From Qipengyuania aurantiaca (GTDB lineage: Bacteria; Pseudomonadota; Alphaproteobacteria; Sphingomonadales; Sphingomonadaceae): a stretch of 64,000 bases of DNA. The DNA is taken from positions 2,579,001-2,643,000 of the forward strand of contig NZ_CP081295.1 in the NCBI RefSeq assembly GCF_019711375.1, in the 5' to 3' direction. Under the pieces are notes generated by a model. It saw only the letters and a program-made list of their open reading frames with translations, did no database searches and was not told where the DNA came from. A program made the position numbers and the translations under genes. The first letter of the stretch is position 1. Each line of letters starts with the position of its first letter. Below, piece by piece: positions 1 through 8,232 of this stretch.

Positions 1-2
1 GC

Positions 3-821
3 GCATCGATCGTAGAAACGCTGAGCGAAGAAAAGCGCCAGCGTGGCATCGCCGAACTCGCCGTCAGCATCGAAGACCGCCTTTCGGACGGCGCTTCGCT
101 TACCTCGATCGCATCGGAGCTGAGTCTCGAACTGACGACGACCCCGCCGATCACCGCCTCGGGCCAGTTCTATGGTACGCCTGGCCGCATTCCCCAGCTG
201 CTCGCCCCCGCTCTGGAGTTCGCGTTCCAGATTGACGAAGGCGAGCCCGAAATCGGGGCGCTGGCCGATCAGGAAACCTTCATCCTCTACGAGGTGGCGG
301 ACATCGAACCTTCCGCGGCGGCTCCGCTGGCAGAAATTCGCGACGAGGCCATCGCCGAATGGCGTCGCGTGCGCGGTGACGAAGGCGCCGAAGCCGCTGC
401 CGACCGCATTCTTAAGCGCGTGGAAGGCGGGGCCAGCCTCGCCGAGGCCGTAGCGGCCGAAGAGAAGGCGATTTCTGCCCCGCAACAGGTCAATTTCAGC
501 CGCGAAGAGCTTGCACGGATGGGCAACAACAGTGTTCCGGCCCCGGTCGCGCTAATGTTCGGCATGGCGCAAGGCACGGCCAAGAAGCTTGAAGGCTCTC
601 GCGATCAGGGCTGGTACGTGGTCGACCTCGACACAATCACTCTTGAAGAACTGGAAGAGAACGACCCGCTCATCGGGCAGGCGAAGAACCAGGTCGCGCA
701 GGCGTGGAGCAATGAGTACGGCACGCAGTTGATCGCTGCCATGCGCGCTAGCCTCGGTGTCGAACGCAACGAGGAAGCGATTGCGGCCGTGCGCCGCCGC
801 CTCCTCGGCGAAGCCAACTGA
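3..821 (+). CDS. PpiD/SurA-like peptidyl-prolyl cis-trans isomerase, C-terminal part (5' end outside window)
   Basis: The reading frame is open from the first bases of the window to a TGA at 819-821, so this is the 3' end of a longer gene. About 272 residues are visible. They are acidic and alanine-rich, with a parvulin-like stretch (GQFYGTPGRIPQLLAPALEF) and repeated helical segments like the C-terminal part of PpiD/SurA-type periplasmic folding factors. In that family the protein is anchored by an N-terminal membrane helix and assists folding of envelope proteins, but the anchor and most of the domain lie upstream and cannot be seen. The trpE start follows 8 bases later, so the two are probably co-transcribed. 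Family assignment is moderate because only the tail is present. Confidence 0.72.
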   Translation, partial: ASIVETLSEEKRQRGIAELAVSIEDRLSDGASLTSIASELSLELTTTPPITASGQFYGTPGRIPQLLAPALEFAFQIDEGEPEIGALADQETFILYEVADIEPSAAAPLAEIRDEAIAEWRRVRGDEGAEAAADRILKRVEGGASLAEAVAAEEKAISAPQQVNFSREELARMGNNSVPAPVALMFGMAQGTAKKLEGSRDQGWYVVDLDTITLEELEENDPLIGQAKNQVAQAWSNEYGTQLIAAMRASLGVERNEEAIAAVRRRLLGEAN

Positions 822-829
822 GGCCCCGC

Positions 830-2350
830 TTGGCCGGCCCGCTGGAAGGTCGCGCGCAGGCCCTTGAGGCGCTGGGTAAGGTGCGCCCTGCCCTCGTCTG
901 GAGGAAGGTTGTTGCGGATACTGTCACCCCGGTAGGAGCGGCTTTAAAGCTGATCGTCGAGGGACGAGGCGACTTCCTGCTTGAATCGGTCGAGGGTGGC
1001 GAGGTGCGCGGGCGTTACAGCCTGCTTGGCCTCGATCCGGACCTGGTGTTCCGCGCGCAGGGCGACAAGGCCGAGATCAATCGCGAGTGGCAGCGGAATC
1101 GCGGTGCCTTTGCCGAGAGCGATGATGGCGCGCTCGCGGCCATGCGGTCGCTGCTGGAGGAATGCCGGATCGATGTGCCCGAAGGCCTGCCGCCGGCGCT
1201 GGCGTGCCTTGTCGGCTTCTTCGGGTATGAGACCATCGGACTGGTGGAGAAACTGCCGCGCCCCGACCAGCAGGCTCTCGATGTCCCGGACATGCTGTTT
1301 GCACGCCCGACGCTGGTGCTGGTCTTCGACAGTTTGAAGGACACGCTCTTCTGCATCGCCCCGCTCTGGCCCGGCAAGGGCGAGCCGGAGGCGCAGATCG
1401 CCGCCGCGGAAGAACGGATCGACACCGCACTGGCGCGGCTCGACGGGGCGCTCGAACGCGGCGAGACCCACCCGGACGTCGCACAGGCGCCCCTTCCCGA
1501 ACCCTCGCCAGTGATGGACGAAGCCGACTATGCGGCCATGGTCGCCCGCGCCAAGGACTATATCACGGCAGGCGACATCTTCCAGGTCGTGCTCTCGCAG
1601 CGGTTCACAGCACCTTTCGGTCTGCCACCGATTGCGCTTTATCGCGCGCTGCGCCGGGTGAATCCTTCGCCCTTCCTCTATTTCCTCGACCTGCCCGGTT
1701 TTGCCGTAGTCGGTTCAAGTCCCGAAATCCTCGTGCGCGTGCGCGATGGTGAGGTCACGGTCCGCCCGATCGCAGGCACGCGCCCCCGCGGGACCAACGC
1801 CGAGGAAGACCGCGCGGCGGAAGCCTCGCTGCTAGCCGACCCCAAGGAACGCGCGGAGCACCTGATGCTGCTCGACCTCGGGCGCAACGACGTGGGCCGG
1901 GTCGCTTCGAGCGGCAGCGTCACCGTCACCGACAGTTTCGCGGTCGAGCGATACAGCCACGTGATGCATATCGTCAGCAATGTCGTCGGTGAGCTGGACC
2001 CGTCGAAGGACGCCATCGACGCGATGTTCGCAGGCTTCCCCGCCGGCACGGTTAGCGGCGCGCCCAAGGTGCGGGCCTGTGAGATCATCGCCGAACTCGA
2101 ACCGGCGACACGCGGCCCCTACGCCGGCGGCGTCGGCTATTTCGCGCCCGACGGTTCGCTCGACAGCTGCATCGTCCTGCGCACGGCCGTGGTGAAGGAC
2201 GGCACGATGCATGTGCAGGCCGGCGCCGGGATAGTCGCCGACAGCGATCCCGCCTATGAACAACGCGAGTGCGAAGCCAAGGCCGGCGCGCTCTTCGCAG
2301 CAGCTCGCGAGGCAGTCCGCCTCGCCCAGGAACCCGGTTACGGACAATGA
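830..2350 (+). CDS. trpE: Anthranilate synthase component I
   Basis: TrpE (506 aa) makes anthranilate from chorismate, using ammonia from TrpG, in the first committed step of tryptophan synthesis. The N-terminal part holds the tryptophan feedback element (LLESVEGG, then RYSLLGLDP). The C-terminal chorismate-binding domain has the family blocks GTRPRGTNAEEDRAAE, DLGRNDVGRVA, HIVSNVVGEL and FPAGTVSGAPKVRA. The start is TTG at 830, 8 bases after the upstream stop; no better ATG keeps the feedback domain intact. The gene ends in an ATGA overlap with a lipoprotein gene rather than trpG, which lies about 2 kb downstream. No leader peptide or attenuator is visible because the upstream sequence is coding. 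Confidence 0.96.
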   Translation: MAGPLEGRAQALEALGKVRPALVWRKVVADTVTPVGAALKLIVEGRGDFLLESVEGGEVRGRYSLLGLDPDLVFRAQGDKAEINREWQRNRGAFAESDDGALAAMRSLLEECRIDVPEGLPPALACLVGFFGYETIGLVEKLPRPDQQALDVPDMLFARPTLVLVFDSLKDTLFCIAPLWPGKGEPEAQIAAAEERIDTALARLDGALERGETHPDVAQAPLPEPSPVMDEADYAAMVARAKDYITAGDIFQVVLSQRFTAPFGLPPIALYRALRRVNPSPFLYFLDLPGFAVVGSSPEILVRVRDGEVTVRPIAGTRPRGTNAEEDRAAEASLLADPKERAEHLMLLDLGRNDVGRVASSGSVTVTDSFAVERYSHVMHIVSNVVGELDPSKDAIDAMFAGFPAGTVSGAPKVRACEIIAELEPATRGPYAGGVGYFAPDGSLDSCIVLRTAVVKDGTMHVQAGAGIVADSDPAYEQRECEAKAGALFAAAREAVRLAQEPGYGQ

Positions 2351-3192
2351 AATACGCTTTTCTCGCCCTTCCCCTGCTTGCCCTCACCGCATGCGAGCCC
2401 GCGCCCGAGGGCGAGCCGGTCACGCGCACCCGCATCGACGGTCAAGCCGGCCCGCCTGCGCCCGCGCCTGCCGCAAGTGAAACCGCTTCGGGCACCACGC
2501 AGGTCGAAAGCGCCTGCCGTTCGATCATTTTCGAGGACACCCCTCTCACCCATTGCCTCGCGAGCCCCGCGCGGCACCGGGTTGCCATGGACCTCGGTCC
2601 TTCTGGCGGCGAGCCCTATCGCAGCCTCTCCGCCTTATCGCGCGCTCGTGAGGGCGCAGGCATCGCGTTTGCCATGAACGCAGGGATGTTCGACGAGGAG
2701 GGCAAGCCCATCGGCTATTACGTCGAAGGCGGCGAGCGCCTCCAGACGCTCAACACCGCCGATGGCGAGGGCAATTTCCACATGGCGCCAAACGGAGTGT
2801 TCTTCGGCACGGGCGACACGTGGGAAGTCCGCAGCACCGAGGACTTCCTTGCCAATGTGCGCGAAAGGCCCGACTTCGGCACGCAATCGGGGCCGATGCT
2901 GGTGGTCGATGGCAAGCTTCACCCCGAAATCTCGCATGACGGGGAAAGCCGCCTCGTACGCAACGGCGTTGGGGTGGACGAGAAGGGGCGCGCCCATTTC
3001 GTCATCTCGAATGCCGCGATCAGCTTTGGCAAGCTCGCGCGCTTCTATCGCGACGAACTCAACGTGAAAAACGCGCTCTATCTCGACGGTAATGTCTCGG
3101 GCCTCTGGAACCCGGCGACCGACCGCCTCGACACCGGCGCACCGATCGGCCCCATCGTGGTCGTCGAGAAAAAGGGACAATCCGATGATTGA
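2347..3192 (+). CDS. Lipoprotein with phosphodiester glycosidase (NAGPA/DUF2233) domain
   Basis: This 281-aa protein starts at the ATG overlapping the trpE stop (ATGA). It opens with a lipoprotein signal (MKYAFLALPLLALTAC, lipobox LTAC), so it is probably exported and lipidated at Cys16. A low-complexity Pro/Ala linker follows, then the phosphodiester glycosidase domain of the GlcNAc-1-phosphodiester alpha-N-acetylglucosaminidase family: AMNAGMFDEEGKPIGYYVE, HMAPNGVFFG, TQSGPMLVVDGK, NGVGVDEKGRAHFVIS and ALYLDGNVSGLW. The substrate is unknown; family members act on sugar phosphodiesters, which suggests an envelope role. Its position inside the trp operon is odd for this role. Domain call is firm; substrate is open. 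Confidence 0.88.
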   Translation: MKYAFLALPLLALTACEPAPEGEPVTRTRIDGQAGPPAPAPAASETASGTTQVESACRSIIFEDTPLTHCLASPARHRVAMDLGPSGGEPYRSLSALSRAREGAGIAFAMNAGMFDEEGKPIGYYVEGGERLQTLNTADGEGNFHMAPNGVFFGTGDTWEVRSTEDFLANVRERPDFGTQSGPMLVVDGKLHPEISHDGESRLVRNGVGVDEKGRAHFVISNAAISFGKLARFYRDELNVKNALYLDGNVSGLWNPATDRLDTGAPIGPIVVVEKKGQSDD

Positions 3193-4144
3193 GTATGAGC
3201 GCGGCCTTTATCCGGAGATCGAACCCTACGAGACCGGCATGCTCGACGTCGGCGACGGCCACTCGCTCTATTACGAGCGCGTCGGCACGCCGGGCGGCAA
3301 GCCCGCGGTGTTCCTCCACGGCGGACCGGGTGGCGGCATGTCGCCCAGCCACCGCCGCCAGTGGGACCCGGAGCTCTACGACGTCCTTCTCTTCGACCAG
3401 CGCGGCTGCGGCAAATCGCTCCCCTTCGCCGAGATCGAGCACAACGACACCTGGCGTATCGTCGAGGATATCGAGAAGCTGCGGGCGATGTGCGGCCACG
3501 AGAAATGGCAGGCGTTCGGCGGCAGCTGGGGCGCGACCCTCGCCCTTGCCTACGCCCAGACCCATCCGGAGCGCGTGAGCGAGATCGTCCTGCGCGGCGT
3601 GTTCCTCGCCCGGCAAAAGGAAAAGGACTGGCTCTACACCTACGGCGCGTCCGAGATCATGGCCGAGCAGTGGGACGATTTCGCCGGCCTCATCCCCGAG
3701 GAAGAGCGCGGCAATCTCGTCCAGGCCTATTACGACCGCCTCACCAGCGACGACGAACCCACCCGCCTTGCCGCCGCGCGCGAATGGTCGCTGTGGGAAG
3801 GCAATGTCGCTACGCTGCTGCCCGACGAAGAACTGCTCGACAGCTTCGGCGATCCGGCCAAGGCCGTCCCCTTCGCCCGCATCTGCGCCAAGTTCTTCCT
3901 GCAGGACTTCTTCTTGGAAGAAGCGCAGCTCCTGAAGAACGTCGACAGGATCAAGCATATTCCCGGCATCATCGTGCAGGGACGTCACGACATCTGCACC
4001 CCGCCCACCTCGGCATGGGAGCTGAAGAAGGCGTGGCCCGAGGCCGAGCTGTGGATCGTCCACGATGCGGGCCATTCGGCGGGCGAACCGGGCATTATCG
4101 ACGGCCTCGTGCGCGCGACCGACAAGCTGGCGGGTAAAGCCTGA
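3185..4144 (+). CDS. pip: Proline iminopeptidase (alpha/beta hydrolase)
   Basis: This 319-aa protein is a prolyl iminopeptidase that releases N-terminal proline from peptides, probably in the cytoplasm since no signal peptide is seen. Landmarks are the oxyanion motif HGGPGGGMSP near residues 40-49, FDQRGCGKS, the nucleophile elbow GGSWGATLALAYA, and late acid and histidine blocks (GRHDICTPP and HDAGHSAGEPG). The length matches the family. The ATG at 3185 overlaps the preceding gene's stop by 8 bases, which supports co-transcription with trpE and the lipoprotein gene. It is followed by 176 bases containing the sphingomonad repeat pair, before trpG. Confidence 0.94.
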   Translation: MIEYERGLYPEIEPYETGMLDVGDGHSLYYERVGTPGGKPAVFLHGGPGGGMSPSHRRQWDPELYDVLLFDQRGCGKSLPFAEIEHNDTWRIVEDIEKLRAMCGHEKWQAFGGSWGATLALAYAQTHPERVSEIVLRGVFLARQKEKDWLYTYGASEIMAEQWDDFAGLIPEEERGNLVQAYYDRLTSDDEPTRLAAAREWSLWEGNVATLLPDEELLDSFGDPAKAVPFARICAKFFLQDFFLEEAQLLKNVDRIKHIPGIIVQGRHDICTPPTSAWELKKAWPEAELWIVHDAGHSAGEPGIIDGLVRATDKLAGKA

Positions 4145-4154
4145 ACACCCCCGC

Positions 4155-4246
4155 CGTTCGCCCTGAGCTTGTCGAAGGGCCGTACTTCAGCTTCAAGATC
4201 ATTTCGGTAAAGAAGGACGGTGCTTCGACAAGCTCAGCACGAACGG
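4155..4246 (+). repeat. Inverted pair of sphingomonad-type dispersed repeat
   Basis: Two near-identical 26-27 base units face each other: one at 4155-4180 with core CCTGAGCTTGTCGAAGG, and its reverse complement at 4220-4246 with core GCTTCGACAAGCTCAGC. They can fold into a long imperfect hairpin with a 39-base loop. This element is dispersed in many sphingomonad and other proteobacterial intergenic spacers, where its translation gives artefact peptides of the ELVEAP / STSSGRT type. Here it lies between pip and trpG, so it may end or modulate read-through in the operon, but no U-tract follows. Recognition is from memory of the repeat, not from a search. Confidence 0.8.
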
Positions 4247-4320
4247 ATTGAAGCAGATTCTCGCGGGGAGAAGCTTTGCTTGCTTGATAGCTGCGTTCGT
4301 GAAAGCCATTGACCGAATTA

Positions 4321-4935
4321 ATGACCGCCAACCGATCCATCCTCGTCATCGACAATTACGACAGCTTCACCTTCAACCTGGTCCATTACCTGATGGAACT
4401 GGGGGCTGAGGTGGAGGTGGTGCGTAACGACACTATCACCGCCGGAGAAGCGCTGGCCAAGGACGCGGCGGGATACCTCATCTCGCCCGGCCCCTGCACA
4501 CCCAACGAAGCGGGGATCAGCCTCGACCTCGTGGCGGCCTGCGCGGAGGCGAAGAAGCCGCTGCTCGGCGTATGCCTCGGTCACCAGTCGATCGGGCAGC
4601 ATTTCGGCGGCCGGGTGGTGCGCGGCGGGCTGATGCACGGCAAGACCAGCGATCTCACTCATGACGGCACCGGTGTCTTTGCCGGGCTGCCCTCCCCCTA
4701 TACGGCGACGCGCTACCATTCGCTCGTGGTCGAGGACATTCCCGACTGCCTCGTGGTCAACGCCACCAGCAAGACACCCGGTCTCGACGGCTCGAGCGTG
4801 ATGGGCTTCCGCCACCGCGACCTGCCCATCCACGGGGTCCAGTTCCATCCCGAGAGCATCGCCACCGAGCACGGCCACGCCCTCCTCGCCAATTTCCTCG
4901 AACTGTGCGGGATTGCAACCAAGGTGCCAGCATGA
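4321..4935 (+). CDS. trpG: Anthranilate synthase component II (glutamine amidotransferase)
   Basis: TrpG (204 aa from this ATG) supplies ammonia from glutamine to TrpE. It is a class I glutamine amidotransferase: [18 protein letters not shown] at the N-terminus, [10 protein letters not shown], the nucleophile Cys85 in [17 protein letters not shown], and the His176/Glu178 pair in HGVQFHPES. An in-frame TTG at 4309 with GAAAG just upstream would add MTEL, so the start is uncertain by four codons. The 3' end overlaps trpD (ATGA). It is separated from trpE by two unrelated genes and the repeat pair, so trpGDC may need its own promoter. Confidence 0.95.
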   Translation: MTANRSILVIDNYDSFTFNLVHYLMELGAEVEVVRNDTITAGEALAKDAAGYLISPGPCTPNEAGISLDLVAACAEAKKPLLGVCLGHQSIGQHFGGRVVRGGLMHGKTSDLTHDGTGVFAGLPSPYTATRYHSLVVEDIPDCLVVNATSKTPGLDGSSVMGFRHRDLPIHGVQFHPESIATEHGHALLANFLELCGIATKVPA

Positions 4936-5924
4936 AGACGCTTCCCTCCGCCGACACCCATCTCACCGAAAGCGACGCGCACGAGATTTTCGGCTGGATC
5001 CTCGACGGCGAAACGAGTGACGAGGAGATCGGTCGCTTCCTCGTCGAAATGTCCGCCCGCAGCGAGACTTCGGAGGAAATCGCCGGAGCCGCACGGGCCT
5101 TGCGCGAACGGTTGATCCCCATCGATGCACCCGATGGCACGGTCGATTGCTGCGGCACCGGCGGCGACGGGCACCACACGCTCAACGTCTCGACGGCAGT
5201 CAGCCTGCTGGTCGCGGCGTCCGGCGTGCCGGTGGCGAAGCATGGCAACCGTGCCGCCAGCTCCAAATCGGGCGCGGCGGACACGCTGGAAGCGCTCGGT
5301 CTCGATATGGAAGCGGCGGGAAGAACCGCCGAGAAGACACTGAACGAACTGGGTATTTGCTTCCTCTTCGCCAAGAACCACCACCCGGCCATGGGGCGTA
5401 TCCAGCCCATTCGCCAGAAGCTGGGCATGCGCACGATCTTCAACCTGATGGGGCCGCTGTCGAACCCCGCTGGCGTCACCCGCCAGCTCATCGGCATCGC
5501 GCGTCCGGCCTATGTGCCGATCTACGCGGCGGCCAAGGCGAAACTCGGCACCGAGCGCACCTTCATCGCCTCGGGCGACGAGGGGCTGGACGAACTCAGC
5601 CTCGCAGGCGGCAACGAGCTTGCCGACGTGGCGGGCAATGATTTCGAGATGCGCCGCGTCGTTGCGGTGCAGGCCAACCTGCCGCACGCGCCGGTCGAGG
5701 CGATCCGCGGCGGCGATCCCGCCCATAACGCCAAGGCCCTCGAAGCGCTGCTGATGGGCGCGCCCGGCCCCTATCGCGACGCCGTCCTGTTCAACACCGC
5801 CGCAACCCTGATCGTTGCCGGCAAGACCAGCGACTGGACTGAAGGCGCCGAAATGGGCGCCGAGGCGATCGATTCCGGGAGGGCCAAGCAATTGCTCGCC
5901 GACTGGATTGCGCTGGCCAAATGA
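4932..5924 (+). CDS. trpD: Anthranilate phosphoribosyltransferase
   Basis: TrpD (330 aa) joins anthranilate and phosphoribosyl pyrophosphate to give phosphoribosylanthranilate, the second step of the tryptophan pathway. The glycine-rich PRPP motif CGTGGDG lies at residues 74-80. It is followed by [23 protein letters not shown], a signature of the family, and later by [16 protein letters not shown] and [10 protein letters not shown]. The length is normal. It starts within the trpG stop (ATGA) and ends within the trpC start (ATGA), so GDC are translationally coupled. Confidence 0.97.
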   Translation: MKTLPSADTHLTESDAHEIFGWILDGETSDEEIGRFLVEMSARSETSEEIAGAARALRERLIPIDAPDGTVDCCGTGGDGHHTLNVSTAVSLLVAASGVPVAKHGNRAASSKSGAADTLEALGLDMEAAGRTAEKTLNELGICFLFAKNHHPAMGRIQPIRQKLGMRTIFNLMGPLSNPAGVTRQLIGIARPAYVPIYAAAKAKLGTERTFIASGDEGLDELSLAGGNELADVAGNDFEMRRVVAVQANLPHAPVEAIRGGDPAHNAKALEALLMGAPGPYRDAVLFNTAATLIVAGKTSDWTEGAEMGAEAIDSGRAKQLLADWIALAK

Positions 5925-6706
5925 ACAAGCTCGAGCAGATTTGCGCGACCAAGCGCGAGGAAGTGGCCGCGCGCAAGGCCGAACGCAGCCTTGCCGACCT
6001 CGAAGGGCTGGCCAGCGAACAGAGTGCCCCGCGCGCCTTCCTTGCCGCGCTGGAGCAAGCGCAGGGCGCGGGCTTCGGCCTGATCGCGGAGATCAAGAAA
6101 GCCTCGCCCTCCAAGGGCCTCATCCGTCCCGACTTCCAGCCCGCGGATCACGCGCGCGCCTATGCGGCAGGCGGTGCTGCCTGCCTTTCGGTCCTGACCG
6201 ACGCGCCCTATTTCCAGGGCCACGAAGATTACCTGATCGCGGCGCGGGCTGCCTGCGATCTTCCCGTGCTGCGCAAGGATTTCATGGTCGATCCCTGGCA
6301 GGTCACCGAGGCGCGCGCCATCGGGGCGGATGCGATCCTGATCATCGTGGCCGCGATCGACGACACGCAGATGGCAGAGATCGAAGCGGCTGCCTTCGAG
6401 CAGGGAATGGACGTGCTGGTCGAGGTCCATGACGCCATGGAACTGGAGCGCGCGACGCGATTGAAGTCACGCCTTCTCGGGGTGAATAACCGCAATCTCA
6501 AGACCTTCGAGACTGATCTTGCCACGACGGAGGAACTTGCACGGCTTGCTCCGACCGATCGCTTGCTGGTTGGGGAAAGCGGTATCTTCACGCACGACGA
6601 TTGCCAGCGGCTCGCCCGTTCGGGCGTGCGGAGCTTCCTCGTCGGCGAAAGCCTCATGCGGCAGGACGATGTCGAGGCGGGAACTCGCCGCTTGCTCGAA
6701 GGCTGA
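5921..6706 (+). CDS. trpC: Indole-3-glycerol phosphate synthase
   Basis: TrpC (261 aa) closes the indole ring from carboxyphenylamino-deoxyribulose phosphate. The TIM-barrel landmarks are in order: [10 protein letters not shown] (strand 1, catalytic Lys), [40 protein letters not shown] and [12 protein letters not shown]. It is the monofunctional form, not fused to TrpF. The start overlaps the trpD stop (ATGA). A 171-base gap without an obvious gene separates it from moaC, so the trp unit may end here or run on. Confidence 0.97.
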   Translation: MNKLEQICATKREEVAARKAERSLADLEGLASEQSAPRAFLAALEQAQGAGFGLIAEIKKASPSKGLIRPDFQPADHARAYAAGGAACLSVLTDAPYFQGHEDYLIAARAACDLPVLRKDFMVDPWQVTEARAIGADAILIIVAAIDDTQMAEIEAAAFEQGMDVLVEVHDAMELERATRLKSRLLGVNNRNLKTFETDLATTEELARLAPTDRLLVGESGIFTHDDCQRLARSGVRSFLVGESLMRQDDVEAGTRRLLEG

Positions 6707-6877
6707 TGCCCTGTCCTACCGTGGGAAACTGTGGCATGCAGTGGCCATGAACTCGATCTCCAGACACTCATTGGCGGCGGCAGAAGGCTCGCAAAAGCAC
6801 CTTGCCGCGACGGTGAAGTTTTCTTCGCCAGGACCGTGCTCCATGCGCTCCATCGTTCAGCTTTACGGGGTCGTTCG

Positions 6878-7351
6878 ATGAACAGACTTACTCATCTCGA
6901 CGAGAACGGCGCGGCGCGCATGGTTGACGTGAGTGCAAAGCCCGAAACCGAGCGTACGGCCACGGCCGAGGGGCGGATTCGGATGCGGACCGATGCGCTC
7001 GAGGCGATGCTCGCTGGCGATGTACCCAAGGGCGATGCCCTCGCCACGGCACGGATTGCCGGCATCATGGCCGCCAAGAAGACCGGCGAACTCATCCCGC
7101 TTTGCCATCCTCTCGGGCTGGAAAGCGTGACCATCGAGTTCGAGCGCGAATCGGACGCGATCCGCGTCACCGCCAAGGCCGGATTGATCGGAAGGACCGG
7201 TGTCGAAATGGAGGCAATGACCGCCGCCAGCGTCGCTCTGCTCACGCTCTACGACATGGGCAAGGCGCTCGATCGCGGTATGGTGATCGAGGGTGTCCGC
7301 CTCCTTGCCAAGAGCGGCGGCAAGTCCGGCGAATGGCGCGCAGCGGACTGA
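6878..7351 (+). CDS. moaC: Cyclic pyranopterin monophosphate synthase (molybdenum cofactor)
   Basis: MoaC (157 aa) converts the MoaA product into cyclic pyranopterin monophosphate, an early step of molybdopterin synthesis. The start at 6878 gives the family N-terminus [21 protein letters not shown]. The conserved block [18 protein letters not shown] holds the active-site histidine region, followed by [26 protein letters not shown] and the late LAKSGGKSG. In many alphaproteobacteria moeA follows moaC; here 139 bases lead straight to lexA with no moeA. The 171 bases upstream (6707-6877) hold no gene that I can support and may carry its promoter. Confidence 0.96.
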   Translation: MNRLTHLDENGAARMVDVSAKPETERTATAEGRIRMRTDALEAMLAGDVPKGDALATARIAGIMAAKKTGELIPLCHPLGLESVTIEFERESDAIRVTAKAGLIGRTGVEMEAMTAASVALLTLYDMGKALDRGMVIEGVRLLAKSGGKSGEWRAAD

Positions 7352-7400
7352 AACGGGAACGCCTGTTCTTGCCCAACTGCCTCCAAAACGGCGGGATTGC

Positions 7401-7443
7401 TTGACTTGGCAGAAATGGTTGCCTAATTGTTCCACATTCGTTC
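7401..7443 (+). promoter_or_regulatory. lexA promoter with SOS box (GTTC-N7-GTTC)
   Basis: A TTGACT hexamer (7401-7406) and a weak -10-like TAATTG (7424-7429) are spaced 17 bases apart. Overlapping and following the -10 is GTTC-CACATTC-GTTC at 7429-7443, an exact match to the alphaproteobacterial LexA operator GTTC-N7-GTTC. Binding there would block RNA polymerase, so lexA is predicted to repress itself and be induced by DNA damage. A GTTCACAGGGTTGTGAAC inverted repeat at 7440-7457 extends the site. The operator match is seen directly; the hexamers are inferred. Confidence 0.85.
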
Positions 7444-7490
7444 ACAGGGTTGTGAACAGATAATGTGACAAGGACCATGGGGAGAACCCG

Positions 7491-8183
7491 ATGCTGACTG
7501 CCAAGCAGCACGAACTGATCCGCTTCATCCAGCAGAAGCTGGAAGAAACCGGCATTTCGCCTTCGTTCGAAGAGATGAAAGAAGCGCTCGATCTCAAGAG
7601 CAAGTCGGGCGTGCATCGCCTGATTTCCGCCTTGGAAGAACGCGGCTTCATCCGCCGCCTGCCCAACCGGGCGCGCGCGCTGGAAGTGATCAAGCTACCC
7701 GAGGATTCGGTCACCAGCCCGTCCAAGCCGGCAGCACCCGCCAACGACACGGTCGTCGCGGCGCACGCTCCGAAGGCGGCGGCTCCGGAACCCGCCAACG
7801 ACATCATAGAAGTGCCGCTGCACGGACGGATTGCCGCCGGTGCTCCGATCGAGGCAATCGAGGGGCAGGCTTCGATGCCAGTCCCCGCGGCCCTGCTCGG
7901 CCCGGGCGATCACTACGCGCTCGAAGTCAGCGGCGATTCCATGATCGAGGCCGGGATTTTCGATGGCGACTTCGCCCTCGTAAAACGCGCCGAAACCGCA
8001 CGCGATGGCGAGATCGTGGTGGCGCTCGTGGATAACGAGGAAGCGACGCTCAAATACCTGCGCAAGGAAGGCGCCATGGTGCGCCTCGATCCCGCCAATG
8101 GGGCCTATGAGCCGCAGGTCTACGAAGCAGGTCGGGTAAAAGTGCAGGGCAAGCTTGCTGGCCTTTTGCGCCGGTATCACTAA
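7491..8183 (+). CDS. lexA: SOS response transcriptional repressor LexA
   Basis: LexA (230 aa) represses DNA-damage genes and cleaves itself when RecA filaments form. Residues 1-65 are the winged-helix DNA-binding domain ([40 protein letters not shown]). An Ala/Pro-rich linker spans about 70-105. The C-terminal S24 peptidase domain shows the Ala116-Gly117 cleavage site (RIAAGAP), the nucleophile Ser150 in SGDSM and the general base Lys188 in EEATLKYL. The ATG at 7491 has a GGGGAG ribosome site 6 bases upstream. The linker is longer than in E. coli LexA, as is usual in this group. Its own SOS box lies 48 bases upstream. Confidence 0.98.
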   Translation: MLTAKQHELIRFIQQKLEETGISPSFEEMKEALDLKSKSGVHRLISALEERGFIRRLPNRARALEVIKLPEDSVTSPSKPAAPANDTVVAAHAPKAAAPEPANDIIEVPLHGRIAAGAPIEAIEGQASMPVPAALLGPGDHYALEVSGDSMIEAGIFDGDFALVKRAETARDGEIVVALVDNEEATLKYLRKEGAMVRLDPANGAYEPQVYEAGRVKVQGKLAGLLRRYH

Positions 8184-8208
8184 GCATGAGGTGGCGAGAA
8201 TTGACCAG

Positions 8209-8232
8209 GGGGCGTTCCTGCGGAAGCGCCCC
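8209..8232. terminator. Stem-loop between convergent lexA and comEC
   Basis: GGGGCG (8209-8214) pairs with CGCCCC (8227-8232), extended by TTC/GAA with one bulge. It sits between the convergent stops of lexA and comEC and could end transcription from either side. There is no good U-run on either strand, so its efficiency is doubtful. Confidence 0.5.

Noticed and set aside
4095..4355. 86-codon minus-strand frame spanning the repeat pair
   Set aside because: It translates the dispersed repeat (ELVEAP, STSSGRT), a known false-gene pattern.
6731..6877. In-frame upstream extension of moaC
   Set aside because: The sequence is unlike MoaC and the ATG at 6878 gives the family N-terminus.
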